Shown: piece by piece, positions 1 to 6,625 of the stretch
How positions within the stretch are numbered: the first letter of the stretch is position 1
Layout of the letters: the number at the start of each line of letters is the position of its first letter
Assembly: GCA_034723595.1 (NCBI GenBank)
Contig: JAYEPB010000096.1
Coordinates: 1-10,714 of the forward strand
Direction: 5' to 3'
From: JAGLGH01 sp034723595
GTDB taxonomy: Archaea > Nanobdellota > Nanobdellia > Woesearchaeales > JAGLGH01
Length of the DNA: 10,714 nt
Notes under the pieces: model-generated
The model's database searches: none
Seen by the model: only the letters and a program-made list of their open reading frames with translations
Told to the model about the DNA's origin: nothing
Made by a program: the position numbers and the translations under genes

Positions 1-1
1 A

Positions 2-637
2 CCTACAACAGGTGGCAATCAAAAGATGAATTGTGTAAATACAGAAGGAGCATTCCGAATAATCCAATCTATCCCATCTCAAAAAACAGAACATTTCAAG
101 CTATGGTTAGCTAAAGTAGGATACGAGCGAATACAAGAAATAGAAAACCCTGAACTTGCTCAAGAGCGCATGAAGCAATTATATGAACAAAAAGGATATT
201 CAAAAGAATGGATAGATAAGCGCTTAAGGGGGATGGCAGTAAGGCAGGAACTCACAGAAGAATGGCAGGACAGAGGAGTTCAAAAAGATAATGATTTTGC
301 TATTCTTACAAATGAAATAACAAAAGCAACATTTGGAAAGAGTGTTGGAGAATATAAAGAATTTAAGAATTTGAACAGAGAAAATCTAAGAGACCACATG
401 GATGATATAGAACTTATTCTTACAATGTTGGGAGAAGCTACAACCACAAGATTCACTTGTGAAAGAGATTCAGAAAAGTTTCCAGAATTGAGAGAGGATG
501 CTAAAGATGGAGGCGATGTGGCAGGTTCTACACGCAAAGACATAGAAAAAAGATTAGGTTCTACTATTGTTTCTGACCACAATTATCTGAAAAAACCAGA
601 AAAAACCAAAAGATTAGAAGAACAAAAAAAGCCTTAA
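2..637 (+). CDS. BRO-N / DinD-like protein, 5'-truncated by window edge
   Basis: The reading frame is open from base 2 and the family match continues upstream of the first ATG (base 26), so the real start lies outside the window; 211 residues are visible. Counting from that ATG, residues 9-35 (AFRIIQSIPS, HFKLWLAKVGYERIQE) look like the end of the BRO-N domain of prophage antirepressor-type proteins. Residues 57-130 (WIDKRLRG, RQELTEEWQDRGV, ILTNEI, LRDHMDDIELILTMLGEATT) match the conserved region found after BRO-N and in DinD (DNA-damage-inducible protein D). The tail is rich in Lys and Glu. Members are common in bacteria and their mobile elements; DNA binding or antirepressor activity is assumed from the family, and the true role is unknown. 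It is followed 41 nt later by tgt, which has its own TATA box, so the two are probably separate units. The family call is good; the function is weak. Confidence 0.8.
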   Translation, partial: PTTGGNQKMNCVNTEGAFRIIQSIPSQKTEHFKLWLAKVGYERIQEIENPELAQERMKQLYEQKGYSKEWIDKRLRGMAVRQELTEEWQDRGVQKDNDFAILTNEITKATFGKSVGEYKEFKNLNRENLRDHMDDIELILTMLGEATTTRFTCERDSEKFPELREDAKDGGDVAGSTRKDIEKRLGSTIVSDHNYLKKPEKTKRLEEQKKP

Positions 638-648
638 TCCCAACAACA

Positions 649-657
649 TTTTTAAAC
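649..657 (+). promoter_or_regulatory. TATA-like box of tgt
   Basis: TTTTTAAAC is centred about 26 nt before the tgt ATG. No Shine-Dalgarno lies between them, so a leaderless transcript is expected. Confidence 0.5.
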
Positions 658-678
658 AAACCCCCATTATTCTCTATT

Positions 679-1809
679 ATGTTCGAGATAGAAGCATCAG
701 AAGGTAATGCAAAAGCAGGAATCCTGACTACTGCTCATGGCAAAATAGAAACGCCATTTTTCATGCCTGTTGCGACAAAAGGGGCAGTGAAGCAGATAAG
801 TTCTCATGACCTTAAACAGCTGGAGATAGATGCAGTTATATCTAATTCTTTTATTATGTATCTTAAGCCTGGGCTTGAGCTGCTTGAAAAATTAGGAGGC
901 ATACATAAGTTTATGAGTTATGATAAGACTATATTCACAGACAGTGGTGGATTTCAGATGCTGTCCCAGCGTTTCTTAAAGAAGATTAATGATAAGGGTG
1001 TGACTTTTAATAGTCCATTTGATGGAAAAGATTATTTTCTTACTCCAGAAGATGTTATGGATATTGAAGATAAGGTTGGAAGCGATGTCTCAATGGTGCT
1101 AGACCATGTGAATAAATATGGTGACAGCTATGAAACTTTCAGGGATACATTGCTAAGAACAATGCGATGGGCAGAGAGATGCAAGGCGCACCATGACAAG
1201 AACTGTAGCAGTAAGCAGCTTCTCTTTGGGATTGTTCAGGGGGGTCTTTTTAGGGATTTGAAAGAGATAAGCATAAGGCATGCTAATTCGCTTGACTTTG
1301 ATGGCATAGCAATAGGTGGGCTTGCTTTTGGAGAACCTCGTAAAGAGATGTTTGATATCCTTGACCATTCTATGCGATTTATTGACAGGAAAAAGCCAGT
1401 CTATCTTATGGGCGTGGGAGAGCCGACAGATCTTCTGGAATCAGTAGCAAGAGGTGTTGATTGTTTTGATTCAAGGTTTCCTACTATGAATGCAAGGCAT
1501 GGCACACTTATGACATCAAAAGGCAGGATTCTTATCAAGAACAAGGAGTTCAGGAATGATGAAAGACCTATTGATGAGGAATGTGGCTGCTTTGTCTGCA
1601 AAAATTATTCAAAATCTTATATCCATCATATGCTGAGGTTTAATGAAGCTGTAGGACTAAGGCTTGCATCTTACCATAATCTTTATTTTATCAGGCAGCT
1701 TATGAAAGATATGCGGACTGCAATAGTTGAAGGCAGGTTTGAAAAGTTCAGAAGTGATTTTAAGAAAAGATATAATTCTCCTGAACGTGGAGAGTTTTTG
1801 TATAAGTGA
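679..1809 (+). CDS. tgt: tRNA-guanine(34) transglycosylase (bacterial/eukaryotic-type TGT)
   Basis: TIM-barrel enzyme that exchanges guanine at tRNA position 34 for a 7-deazaguanine (preQ1 in bacteria, queuine in eukaryotes). At 376 residues it has the usual bacterial length, with no C-terminal PUA or archaeal-type extensions. Visible signatures: TDSGGFQ with the general acid/base Asp88; Asp142 and Gln187 for base recognition; GGLAFGE (213-219); LMGVG (243-247); nucleophile Asp264 in DCFDSRFPT; zinc ligands Cys302, Cys304, Cys307 (CGCFVC) and His333. By alignment to the Zymomonas enzyme, Tyr106 becomes Phe92 and Cys158 becomes Val144, both as in eukaryotic TGT, while Val233 becomes Phe217. 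The usual NTYHL motif reads NSFIM (56-60). A TATA-like box sits 26 nt upstream. In an archaeon this is not the archaeosine enzyme (which acts at G15) and is likely acquired (inference). No queuosine-synthesis gene is visible nearby, so preQ1 or queuine salvage is possible. Confidence 0.93.
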   Translation: MFEIEASEGNAKAGILTTAHGKIETPFFMPVATKGAVKQISSHDLKQLEIDAVISNSFIMYLKPGLELLEKLGGIHKFMSYDKTIFTDSGGFQMLSQRFLKKINDKGVTFNSPFDGKDYFLTPEDVMDIEDKVGSDVSMVLDHVNKYGDSYETFRDTLLRTMRWAERCKAHHDKNCSSKQLLFGIVQGGLFRDLKEISIRHANSLDFDGIAIGGLAFGEPRKEMFDILDHSMRFIDRKKPVYLMGVGEPTDLLESVARGVDCFDSRFPTMNARHGTLMTSKGRILIKNKEFRNDERPIDEECGCFVCKNYSKSYIHHMLRFNEAVGLRLASYHNLYFIRQLMKDMRTAIVEGRFEKFRSDFKKRYNSPERGEFLYK

Positions 1810-1834
1810 AAAAATGTTAAATAAAAATAATAAT

Positions 1835-2593
1835 CTAAATCCATATATTATCCATTTCTGTTTCATCTCTCTTTTGTTCTTCCATAAGCGCATCATCAGT
1901 TGCTCTAATTGTGATAATCTCATCACTTTCTAATCTGTAATCTGATATTATGCTGTTGAACTTTTTTCTATAATTGTTAACTTCATCAAAATTCCCAGAG
2001 ATAGATGGTATTTTACCTAAGTCTTCTTTGATTCTATTTTGAATTAATGTCTGGTATGCTTTACTCCAATTTTTTGAACTATCTTCACCATCCAAATCCA
2101 GAGGATTAGCATCAATCAGGGCTATTTTATTTTGCCTTGCATATTCAAATACTGCCTGTGTTTTTGCTCCATGATGATATGTGCTTGTACAGAATATAAA
2201 TTGCGTTGTATCTTTGACTTGTTCTGCCAGGTTTACACCTATCGGCGCAAGAATCTCATTATCATCTGAGCCATTCTCCCATGTGCTGATATAAGATAAT
2301 GCTTTATTAGCTAATTCTATACCGCAATATAATGATTTTTTCATGATTGTCGCGATCTCATTTTTCACTTCTTTATCATCTTCTGATTCATATCCTGTTG
2401 GAAAGAATATATCACTGATGATTCCATGATATTGTTTTTCTGAAGTGCATTTCATTGCATCTGCAAGATTTGAAGCATAATTTACATTTATCTTAATTCC
2501 AGCTTCAATCCTTTTTTGCATCTCTGCCTTAGCATCAGTCAAATGTTTCAAATCATCTTCGACAATCAATATATCAAGTGTTTTATTTTCCAT
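1835..2593 (-). CDS. Divergent response-regulator receiver-domain protein
   Basis: 252 residues. The N-terminus DILIVEDD (7-14) has the acidic pair Asp13/Asp14 of a CheY-like receiver. Residues 59-66 (ISDIFFPT) place a candidate phospho-acceptor, Asp61, at the end of strand 3. FIFCTST (132-138) fits strand 4 with its conserved Thr/Ser. Two things are odd: about 50 extra residues (67-118, acidic then helical) sit between strands 3 and 4, and the Lys expected after strand 5 is missing (ALIDANP, 158-164). Residues 165-252 form no recognisable output domain and no DNA-binding helix-turn-helix, so it may act by protein contact. No histidine kinase is in the window. It is divergent from the TrmB regulator and converges on tgt with a 25-nt gap. 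A GGAG lies 7 nt before the ATG. Receiver fold is likely; phosphorylation and role are not shown. Confidence 0.72.
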   Translation of the reverse strand: MENKTLDILIVEDDLKHLTDAKAEMQKRIEAGIKINVNYASNLADAMKCTSEKQYHGIISDIFFPTGYESEDDKEVKNEIATIMKKSLYCGIELANKALSYISTWENGSDDNEILAPIGVNLAEQVKDTTQFIFCTSTYHHGAKTQAVFEYARQNKIALIDANPLDLDGEDSSKNWSKAYQTLIQNRIKEDLGKIPSISGNFDEVNNYRKKFNSIISDYRLESDEIITIRATDDALMEEQKRDETEMDNIWI

Positions 2594-2608
2594 TTTTCAT
2601 CTCCGCCT

Positions 2609-2616
2609 ATTTAAAT
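2609..2616 (-). promoter_or_regulatory. TATA-like box upstream of receiver gene
   Basis: On the minus strand this reads ATTTAAAT, only ~20 nt before the ATG, closer than for the other genes here. GGAG at 2601-2604 could be a Shine-Dalgarno, which would need an upstream TATA (weak A/T tract near 2628-2636). The exact promoter is therefore uncertain. Confidence 0.3.
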
Positions 2617-2674
2617 CCAGAGGCATTGGTTTTTATTTGTTATTAATGAAGAATAACTGATAAGAATATCAATT

Positions 2675-2686
2675 GGGGTGTTCCCC
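2675..2686. promoter_or_regulatory. GGGG-TGTT-CCCC dyad in the divergent receiver/TrmB promoter region
   Basis: A perfect 4-bp G/C inverted repeat stands out in A/T-rich DNA about 20 bp upstream of the TrmB-gene TATA box. It could be an operator or activator site for either divergent gene. It does not match any TrmB-type site I know, and short dyads arise by chance. Confidence 0.25.
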
Positions 2687-2704
2687 CACAAGACTACTTT
2701 AGAA

Positions 2705-2717
2705 AGATTTATATATT
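2705..2717 (+). promoter_or_regulatory. TATA box of the TrmB-family gene
   Basis: AGATTTATATATT, centred ~26 nt before the ATG at 2738. The 11-mer AGATTTATATA recurs exactly before the genes at 7626 and 9953 with the same spacing to ATG. It would be transcribed into the mRNA only if the upstream ATG at 2678 were used, which argues against that start. Confidence 0.7.
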
Positions 2718-2737
2718 ATAATAGAATTCAAAGATAT

Positions 2738-3496
2738 ATGACACTTCAGGAATTGAGAAAAATTGGCTTGACAGATGGAGAAATCAAAGTGTATGAAGCA
2801 TTGTTTGAGCTGGGAGAATGCACAAAAACAGCGTTGGCTAAAAAATCAGGAATATCTCCATCAAATATATATGATGTTACAAACAGGCTTATTGAAAAGG
2901 GCATCATATCAAAAGTTGAGAAGAATGGCATATCTCATTTTAGCCCTGCTAGTCCTAAGCATTTGCTTGGTTTTCTTGAACAAAAAGAAGATGAGATTAA
3001 AAAAGAGAAGAATTTCGTGAATTCTATTTTGCCAAGTCTTCTTCTTAAATTCAGTGAAACAAGAGAAAAAGTTAATGTAGAAGTTTTCCTGGGCTGGAAT
3101 GGCATGAAAACAATTTTTGAAGATCTGGTTGATGAATGCAAGAAGGGAGATAAAAACTTTATATTTGGAGCAAGCAAAGGTGAAAGTGATAAGCAAGCAG
3201 ACAGATTCTTTCTTAAATATTCTAAATTAAGATCAGCAAAAGGAATAATTACAAATATTATATTTAACAAAGAATTAAAACAAAGAAAAGAAAGGATTGA
3301 TTTTTTTATGAAATCAAAGAATTATAATATTAGATTTCTCCAGCAGTCAACTCCTGCTGAAATAATGGTCTATAAAAACAAGGCATGTATAATAATTCTC
3401 ATAAAAGACCCCCTTATAATCAGAATAACTGGCAGTGAAGTTGCAGATTCATTTAAGCAATATTTTGATATTATGTGGGCTAGTGCTGTTTCCTGA
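2738..3496 (+). CDS. TrmB-family (sugar-type) transcriptional regulator
   Basis: 252 residues from the chosen ATG. Residues 1-75 (TLQELRKIGLTDGEIKVYEALFELG, then TALAKKSGISPSNIYDVTNRLIEKGII) are the TrmB winged helix-turn-helix: helix 1, the turn, a recognition helix around S39-K54, and a wing (KVEKNGISHFSPASP). A coiled-coil-like segment follows (LLGFLEQKEDEIKKEKNFV), then a C-terminal domain of the phospholipase-D-like TrmB type (VEVFLGWNGMKTIFEDLV...). The frame runs 20 codons further upstream, but the TATA box lies inside that extension and ATG 2738 is 26 nt after it, so a leaderless start at 2738 is chosen. Family members bind DNA as dimers and respond to sugars or other ligands; the ligand cannot be read here. 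It is divergent from the receiver protein and ends 11 bp from the convergent aminopeptidase gene. Confidence 0.88.
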   Translation: MTLQELRKIGLTDGEIKVYEALFELGECTKTALAKKSGISPSNIYDVTNRLIEKGIISKVEKNGISHFSPASPKHLLGFLEQKEDEIKKEKNFVNSILPSLLLKFSETREKVNVEVFLGWNGMKTIFEDLVDECKKGDKNFIFGASKGESDKQADRFFLKYSKLRSAKGIITNIIFNKELKQRKERIDFFMKSKNYNIRFLQQSTPAEIMVYKNKACIIILIKDPLIIRITGSEVADSFKQYFDIMWASAVS

Positions 3497-3507
3497 TAAA
3501 TATTATC

Positions 3508-4479
3508 TCATATCAAGAATATCCCATCCTCAATTATCATCTTTCCATCAATGAAAATAGTAGGCTTGTCAAACACGCCGTCAAGATGGATAGGTGCATC
3601 TGTTGTTCCGCCATCATAACTTATATTGTTTCCCAGGGCTATATGAGCAGTTCCCATGACTTTCTCATCTTCAAGTGTATTTCCTGTGATGATTGCCTTA
3701 TCATTTGTGCCTATGCCGATTTCTGCAATAGTATAGACTCTTTTATCATCCATGCTTTTAAGCAGCTCTCTTAATTTATCAGCTTCTTTGCCGCCTTCAA
3801 TTGAAACTGCAAATCCCTCTTTTACAGTTATTTTTATAGGAGTTTCAACCCTGCCAACACCAGCCATAGTCAGATCGACAATAAATACTCCATTAGTTGT
3901 GCCTTCGCGCGGGCCCATGCAGGCTTCTCCTTCTGGAAGATTGCCCCATTTTCCAGGCTTGTCAAATATGCCAGCATCTGCACCAGAACATTTAAGGTCT
4001 TTGAGATCCATATTTATATCTGTGCCTTTTGGAGAAGTGATATGGACTGAACTTGCTGCAGTCATCAGGTCAGCTAATTTTCTGGATCTTTCCCTTATTT
4101 TTATATAATCAGCATTAAGGCATCTTATAGCCATGTCTTCTGTAATGCCTGGCATTGAAGCAATTCTTGCTCCATTTTCCACAGCTTTTCTTCTTGTATT
4201 TGTATGAGACATGGATTTGGTTGTAGGAATCATAATTACAGCATACTTAAGCATCTCTTCTGCGACTTCTAGCTCTGGCTCTGCTCCATTTACCTTAAGT
4301 TCAGGGATTTCTATTATTTTTACGCTGTCGGTAATAAGTTTTGCTTGTTCATAGAAAGCAGTTCCAATATCAAGCTTATTCTTATCTGTAATTATCAGGC
4401 ATGATTCGTTTTTCTTAAGATCCATGCATTGCAAAAGAGCTGTTTTTGCTGCATTTTCCAGCTTGCTGTTTGTTTCCAT
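3508..4479 (-). CDS. M29-type (aminopeptidase T/AmpS-like) metallopeptidase
   Basis: 323 residues, shorter than classical M29 enzymes (about 410). The N-terminal half has the family layout (ALLQCMDLKKNESCLIITD, then MIPTTKSMSHTNTRRKA and ARIASMPGITEDM). The C-terminal half carries the likely dinuclear metal site: Glu183 in NLPEGEA, Glu253 in AEIGIG, His279 in GTAHIALG, and His298 and Asp300 in IHLDGV, with Tyr288 nearby. All five expected ligands are present, so it should be an active cytosolic aminopeptidase; substrate preference is unknown. It begins one base after the stop of the translin/TRAX-like gene, so it is very probably translated from the same mRNA. A weak TATA-like GATATAAAG lies ~19 nt before its ATG, inside the translin gene. 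It has no obvious Shine-Dalgarno, so coupled re-initiation is likely (inference). Confidence 0.87.
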   Translation of the reverse strand: METNSKLENAAKTALLQCMDLKKNESCLIITDKNKLDIGTAFYEQAKLITDSVKIIEIPELKVNGAEPELEVAEEMLKYAVIMIPTTKSMSHTNTRRKAVENGARIASMPGITEDMAIRCLNADYIKIRERSRKLADLMTAASSVHITSPKGTDINMDLKDLKCSGADAGIFDKPGKWGNLPEGEACMGPREGTTNGVFIVDLTMAGVGRVETPIKITVKEGFAVSIEGGKEADKLRELLKSMDDKRVYTIAEIGIGTNDKAIITGNTLEDEKVMGTAHIALGNNISYDGGTTDAPIHLDGVFDKPTIFIDGKMIIEDGIFLI

Positions 4480-4480
4480 G

Positions 4481-5056
4481 CTATTTTCGCATCTTTATAT
4501 CATATCTTATATCTTCAATCTTATTTAGATTATATTTGATTGAATCAAATTTTCTTCTTAATGCAGAATTCCTGAAATCAAATTCCAGCATCTCACCCCA
4601 TAGTTCAGATACAAAGTCTTTGATATACCCAACTCTTTCATAATCTCCTTTTATAGCACCTGCTACTGCAAGCCTTGCCAGTTCTCCAGTAAGATCAGCT
4701 AATCCCATAAGATAATCAGATGTTGATACACCTAGTTTTTTTGCAGATGATAGAGGGAGGCATTTCTTAAATTCAAGAAATGTTGCAGCTTCAACATATT
4801 CCTGGCATGCTGCTGAATAACTACCTTCATTAAGGAGATTAGATTTTAGTTTTGCTACCTTATCAAGATTATCTTTGTCTTTCTTTACTTCCTTAAATAA
4901 GCTGTTGATGCCTTTTGTATCTTTCCTGTGTATTGCGTAAATAAGCATCTTTGATTTCTTAAGCACAACCCTGGATTGCTTTATCAGCTCTTCTCTTTTT
5001 GAGTCATAAGCCTGAAGCTCAAGTCTCATTTTTTTCCATTCATTTTTATTTATCAT
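4481..5056 (-). CDS. Translin/TRAX family protein (archaeal C3PO-like)
   Basis: 191 residues of mostly alpha-helical sequence matching the translin superfamily along its length. Key stretches: REELIKQSRVVLKKSKMLIYAIHR (21-44); SYSAACQEYVEAATFLEF (79-96); DYLMGLADLTGELARLAV (114-131); KGDYERV (136-142); and a C-terminal helix with KYNLNKIEDIRYDIK. QEYVEA and DYLMGLADLTGEL resemble TRAX more than translin. Glu86 and Glu89 in QEYVEA and Asp138 in KGDYE correspond to acidic residues needed for TRAX RNase activity, so an active RNA endonuclease oligomer is plausible. Eukaryotic translin/TRAX octamers (C3PO) cut RNA; archaeal homologues form similar shells. It heads an operon with the M29-like aminopeptidase. 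ATG 5056 lies 26 nt after a strong minus-strand TATA box, giving a leaderless start. Confidence 0.9.
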   Translation of the reverse strand: MINKNEWKKMRLELQAYDSKREELIKQSRVVLKKSKMLIYAIHRKDTKGINSLFKEVKKDKDNLDKVAKLKSNLLNEGSYSAACQEYVEAATFLEFKKCLPLSSAKKLGVSTSDYLMGLADLTGELARLAVAGAIKGDYERVGYIKDFVSELWGEMLEFDFRNSALRRKFDSIKYNLNKIEDIRYDIKMRK

Positions 5057-5076
5057 CTGATTAATTGCTGCTTTAG

Positions 5077-5087
5077 AATATATAAAA
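5077..5087 (-). promoter_or_regulatory. TATA box of the translin-aminopeptidase operon
   Basis: Minus strand TTTTATATATT, centred 26 nt before the ATG at 5056. Back-to-back with the plus-strand box at 5116-5127. Confidence 0.65.
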
Positions 5088-5099
5088 TGTTCGGTTGGT

Positions 5100-5112
5100 G
5101 GTTTGGAAAACC
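5100..5112. promoter_or_regulatory. GGTTT-GGA-AAACC dyad between divergent TATA boxes
   Basis: Perfect 5-bp inverted repeat with a 3-nt centre, between the TATA boxes of the translin operon and the exported-protein gene, where a regulator could reach both. The arms are short, so confidence is low. Confidence 0.22.
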
Positions 5113-5115
5113 TTC

Positions 5116-5127
5116 TATATTTAAATA
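5116..5127 (+). promoter_or_regulatory. TATA box of the exported repeat protein gene
   Basis: TATATTTAAATA, centred ~29 nt before the ATG at 5151. It lies inside the possible N-terminal extension from 5103, which argues for the 5151 start. Confidence 0.6.
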
Positions 5128-5150
5128 GGGTATTAATTTACAGTTTTAAC

Positions 5151-5621
5151 ATGAAAAAACTATTAACAGGCCTGGCATTGATTATAGCACTGACAGCTGG
5201 ATTTAATACAATTAGATCATTAAATAAAAATGATAAGAATAATCCTCTACAACATAAATCTGATTTAGATTATAAAATTTCTTCTTACAATGGACAATTG
5301 ATGAATCCAACATTGCAAAATCCTCAGAATGGTTCTTATCAAATACCAATAATTCCTTACAAAAATGGTAATGAAATAGTTTACTTCTGGAAATTAGGAG
5401 TCCATAATGATTGGCAAACAACTAGGGTTGCACTTCCAGATGTTGAAGGAGAATTAATCTCTGCAACTTTACAAAATTTCAACAAGGGTTATCAGACTCC
5501 TGTTTTATCATATAAAAATGATGATGGAATCTTTTATATGTGGAAAGTAGGACTTAAGAATGATTGGCAAAGAACTCAGATTGGATATTTAGATGTTGAC
5601 AAAGACTCCACAAATCCATGA
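5151..5621 (+). CDS. Small exported or anchored protein with two ~50-residue repeats
   Basis: 156 residues from ATG 5151. MKKLLTGLALIIALTAGF (1-18) is a signal peptide or N-terminal anchor, with no lipobox Cys. After a polar Asn/Lys/Asp linker come two tandem units, residues 48-98 and 100-149. About 25 of 50 positions are identical, including TLQN, YQxP, YKN, a Tyr-x-Trp-Lys-x-Gly core and NDWQxT. The alternating aromatic and polar pattern suggests beta strands, perhaps half of a small beta-rich extracytoplasmic domain or two propeller-like blades. I do not recognise the family. The frame also opens at 5103, but that start precedes the TATA box and buries the signal peptide, so 5151 is preferred. 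Its last 46 nt overlap the 3' end of the convergent radical SAM gene. Confidence 0.75.
   Translation: MKKLLTGLALIIALTAGFNTIRSLNKNDKNNPLQHKSDLDYKISSYNGQLMNPTLQNPQNGSYQIPIIPYKNGNEIVYFWKLGVHNDWQTTRVALPDVEGELISATLQNFNKGYQTPVLSYKNDDGIFYMWKVGLKNDWQRTQIGYLDVDKDSTNP
5292..5444 (+). repeat. Coding repeat unit 1 of the exported protein
   Basis: Encodes residues 48-98 (GQLMNPTLQN through RVALPDV). One residue longer than unit 2 (a Ser at the GSYQ position). Confidence 0.75.
5448..5597 (+). repeat. Coding repeat unit 2 of the exported protein
   Basis: Encodes residues 100-149 (GELISATLQN through GYLDV). Similarity is clear at the protein level, weaker in DNA, so the duplication is old or under selection. 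Confidence 0.75.
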
Positions 5622-6559
5622 TATCCTGGATGTCTTACAACGCAAGCATCTTTTGGGAAATAAGATAAATGTTTTTTTATATCTTCTCTGATGTCTTTGA
5701 GACTGGAATTTTTTACATTTCCTAAAAGTCCTTTTGTTTCTCTTGCAACATGACATAAGACAATAGTTCCATCTGCATTGACAGATATACCGCGATGCAG
5801 ATAAGCGCAGCTTCCATCAGGGCAAGTGGAAGAAGGGCCTTTAGTTTCAGAATTTTTGTATGAAATATCTTGTAATTCTGCATATTGTTTTGCATCTCCG
5901 CACAAGTCTTCCCAGAATTTAATTGCATTGCCTTCTTTCACAGGATGATTACAAATAAACACCATGTCATCATTGCACATTTCTTTAATCCTACTTATTT
6001 CATCTTTATTTTGTCTTGTCACAACAGCATTTATAGCAAGTCTGACAATTCTATTGTTTCCATCATCCACAATTGAACTTTGATATATATCACGACAATG
6101 CATGATATTTTCCATTACCTTATCAAAATTGCCTGTAGTTCTTGTTAGATAATTATAAATATTTTTATCTAATGAATCTAAAGTAATAATAAACGAAACA
6201 TCACGGTCTCGGGCAAATTCTGCCATGTCTGGAGTTAAATAGCTTCCATTTGTAAAAATTACACTAGTAAATCCTAATTTATGTTGATAATCAATTATCT
6301 CTTCTATATGAGGAGTTATTAATGGTTCTCCTTCTCCAGAAATTAAAACAACCCTTGCTCCAAGATCTCTTGCTTCTTTGAGAACTCTTTTCCTATCCTT
6401 CAGATTTAATGCATCTTCACTCATTGTTGTTCCTAAGAAACACTTTCTGCATTTATAATTACAAATGTAGGGCAGGTTAAATATAATATAATCTATTTCT
6501 TTATTGCTAAAGGTCTTTCCTAAATGAGAGGGCAATCCACGAAGTATCTTATCTGTCAT
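5576..6559 (-). CDS. Radical SAM protein with a reduced SPASM/twitch-like C-terminus
   Basis: 327 residues. CNYKCRKC (33-40) is the CxxxCxxC site for the SAM-binding 4Fe-4S cluster. ISGEGEPL (73-80) is the GGE-type motif, and IFTNGSYL (101-108) and FIITLDSL (123-130) fit the next barrel strands of a MoaA/SPASM-like enzyme. The C-terminal part has Cys246, then Cys251-x12-Gly-x4-Cys269 (ISVNADGTIVLC), then GLLGNVKNSSLKDI and a late Cys306. That is fewer Cys than the usual seven of SPASM, suggesting a single auxiliary cluster. Enzymes of this shape modify peptides or other proteins, or act in cofactor synthesis; the substrate is not evident and no precursor peptide is obvious. A TATA-like box lies ~23 nt upstream. 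It sits 66 nt after the kinase gene on the same strand but has its own promoter. Its 3' end overlaps the exported-protein gene by 46 nt. Confidence 0.85.
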   Translation of the reverse strand: MTDKILRGLPSHLGKTFSNKEIDYIIFNLPYICNYKCRKCFLGTTMSEDALNLKDRKRVLKEARDLGARVVLISGEGEPLITPHIEEIIDYQHKLGFTSVIFTNGSYLTPDMAEFARDRDVSFIITLDSLDKNIYNYLTRTTGNFDKVMENIMHCRDIYQSSIVDDGNNRIVRLAINAVVTRQNKDEISRIKEMCNDDMVFICNHPVKEGNAIKFWEDLCGDAKQYAELQDISYKNSETKGPSSTCPDGSCAYLHRGISVNADGTIVLCHVARETKGLLGNVKNSSLKDIREDIKKHLSYFPKDACVVRHPGYHGFVESLSTSKYPI

Positions 6560-6574
6560 TGTATAAGAGAATTG

Positions 6575-6586
6575 TTTTAAATTAAT
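6575..6586 (-). promoter_or_regulatory. TATA-like box of the radical SAM gene
   Basis: Minus strand ATTAATTTAAAA-type tract, centred 21-25 nt before the ATG at 6559. No Shine-Dalgarno is visible. Confidence 0.45.
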
Positions 6587-6625
6587 AATCTTATGTTGGG
6601 GATAATAGACAACAGATGTTAAAAA

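Noticed and set aside
2678..2737. N-terminal extension of the TrmB-family protein from ATG 2678
   Set aside because: It contains the TATA box and does not resemble family N-termini; the start at 2738 fits promoter spacing.
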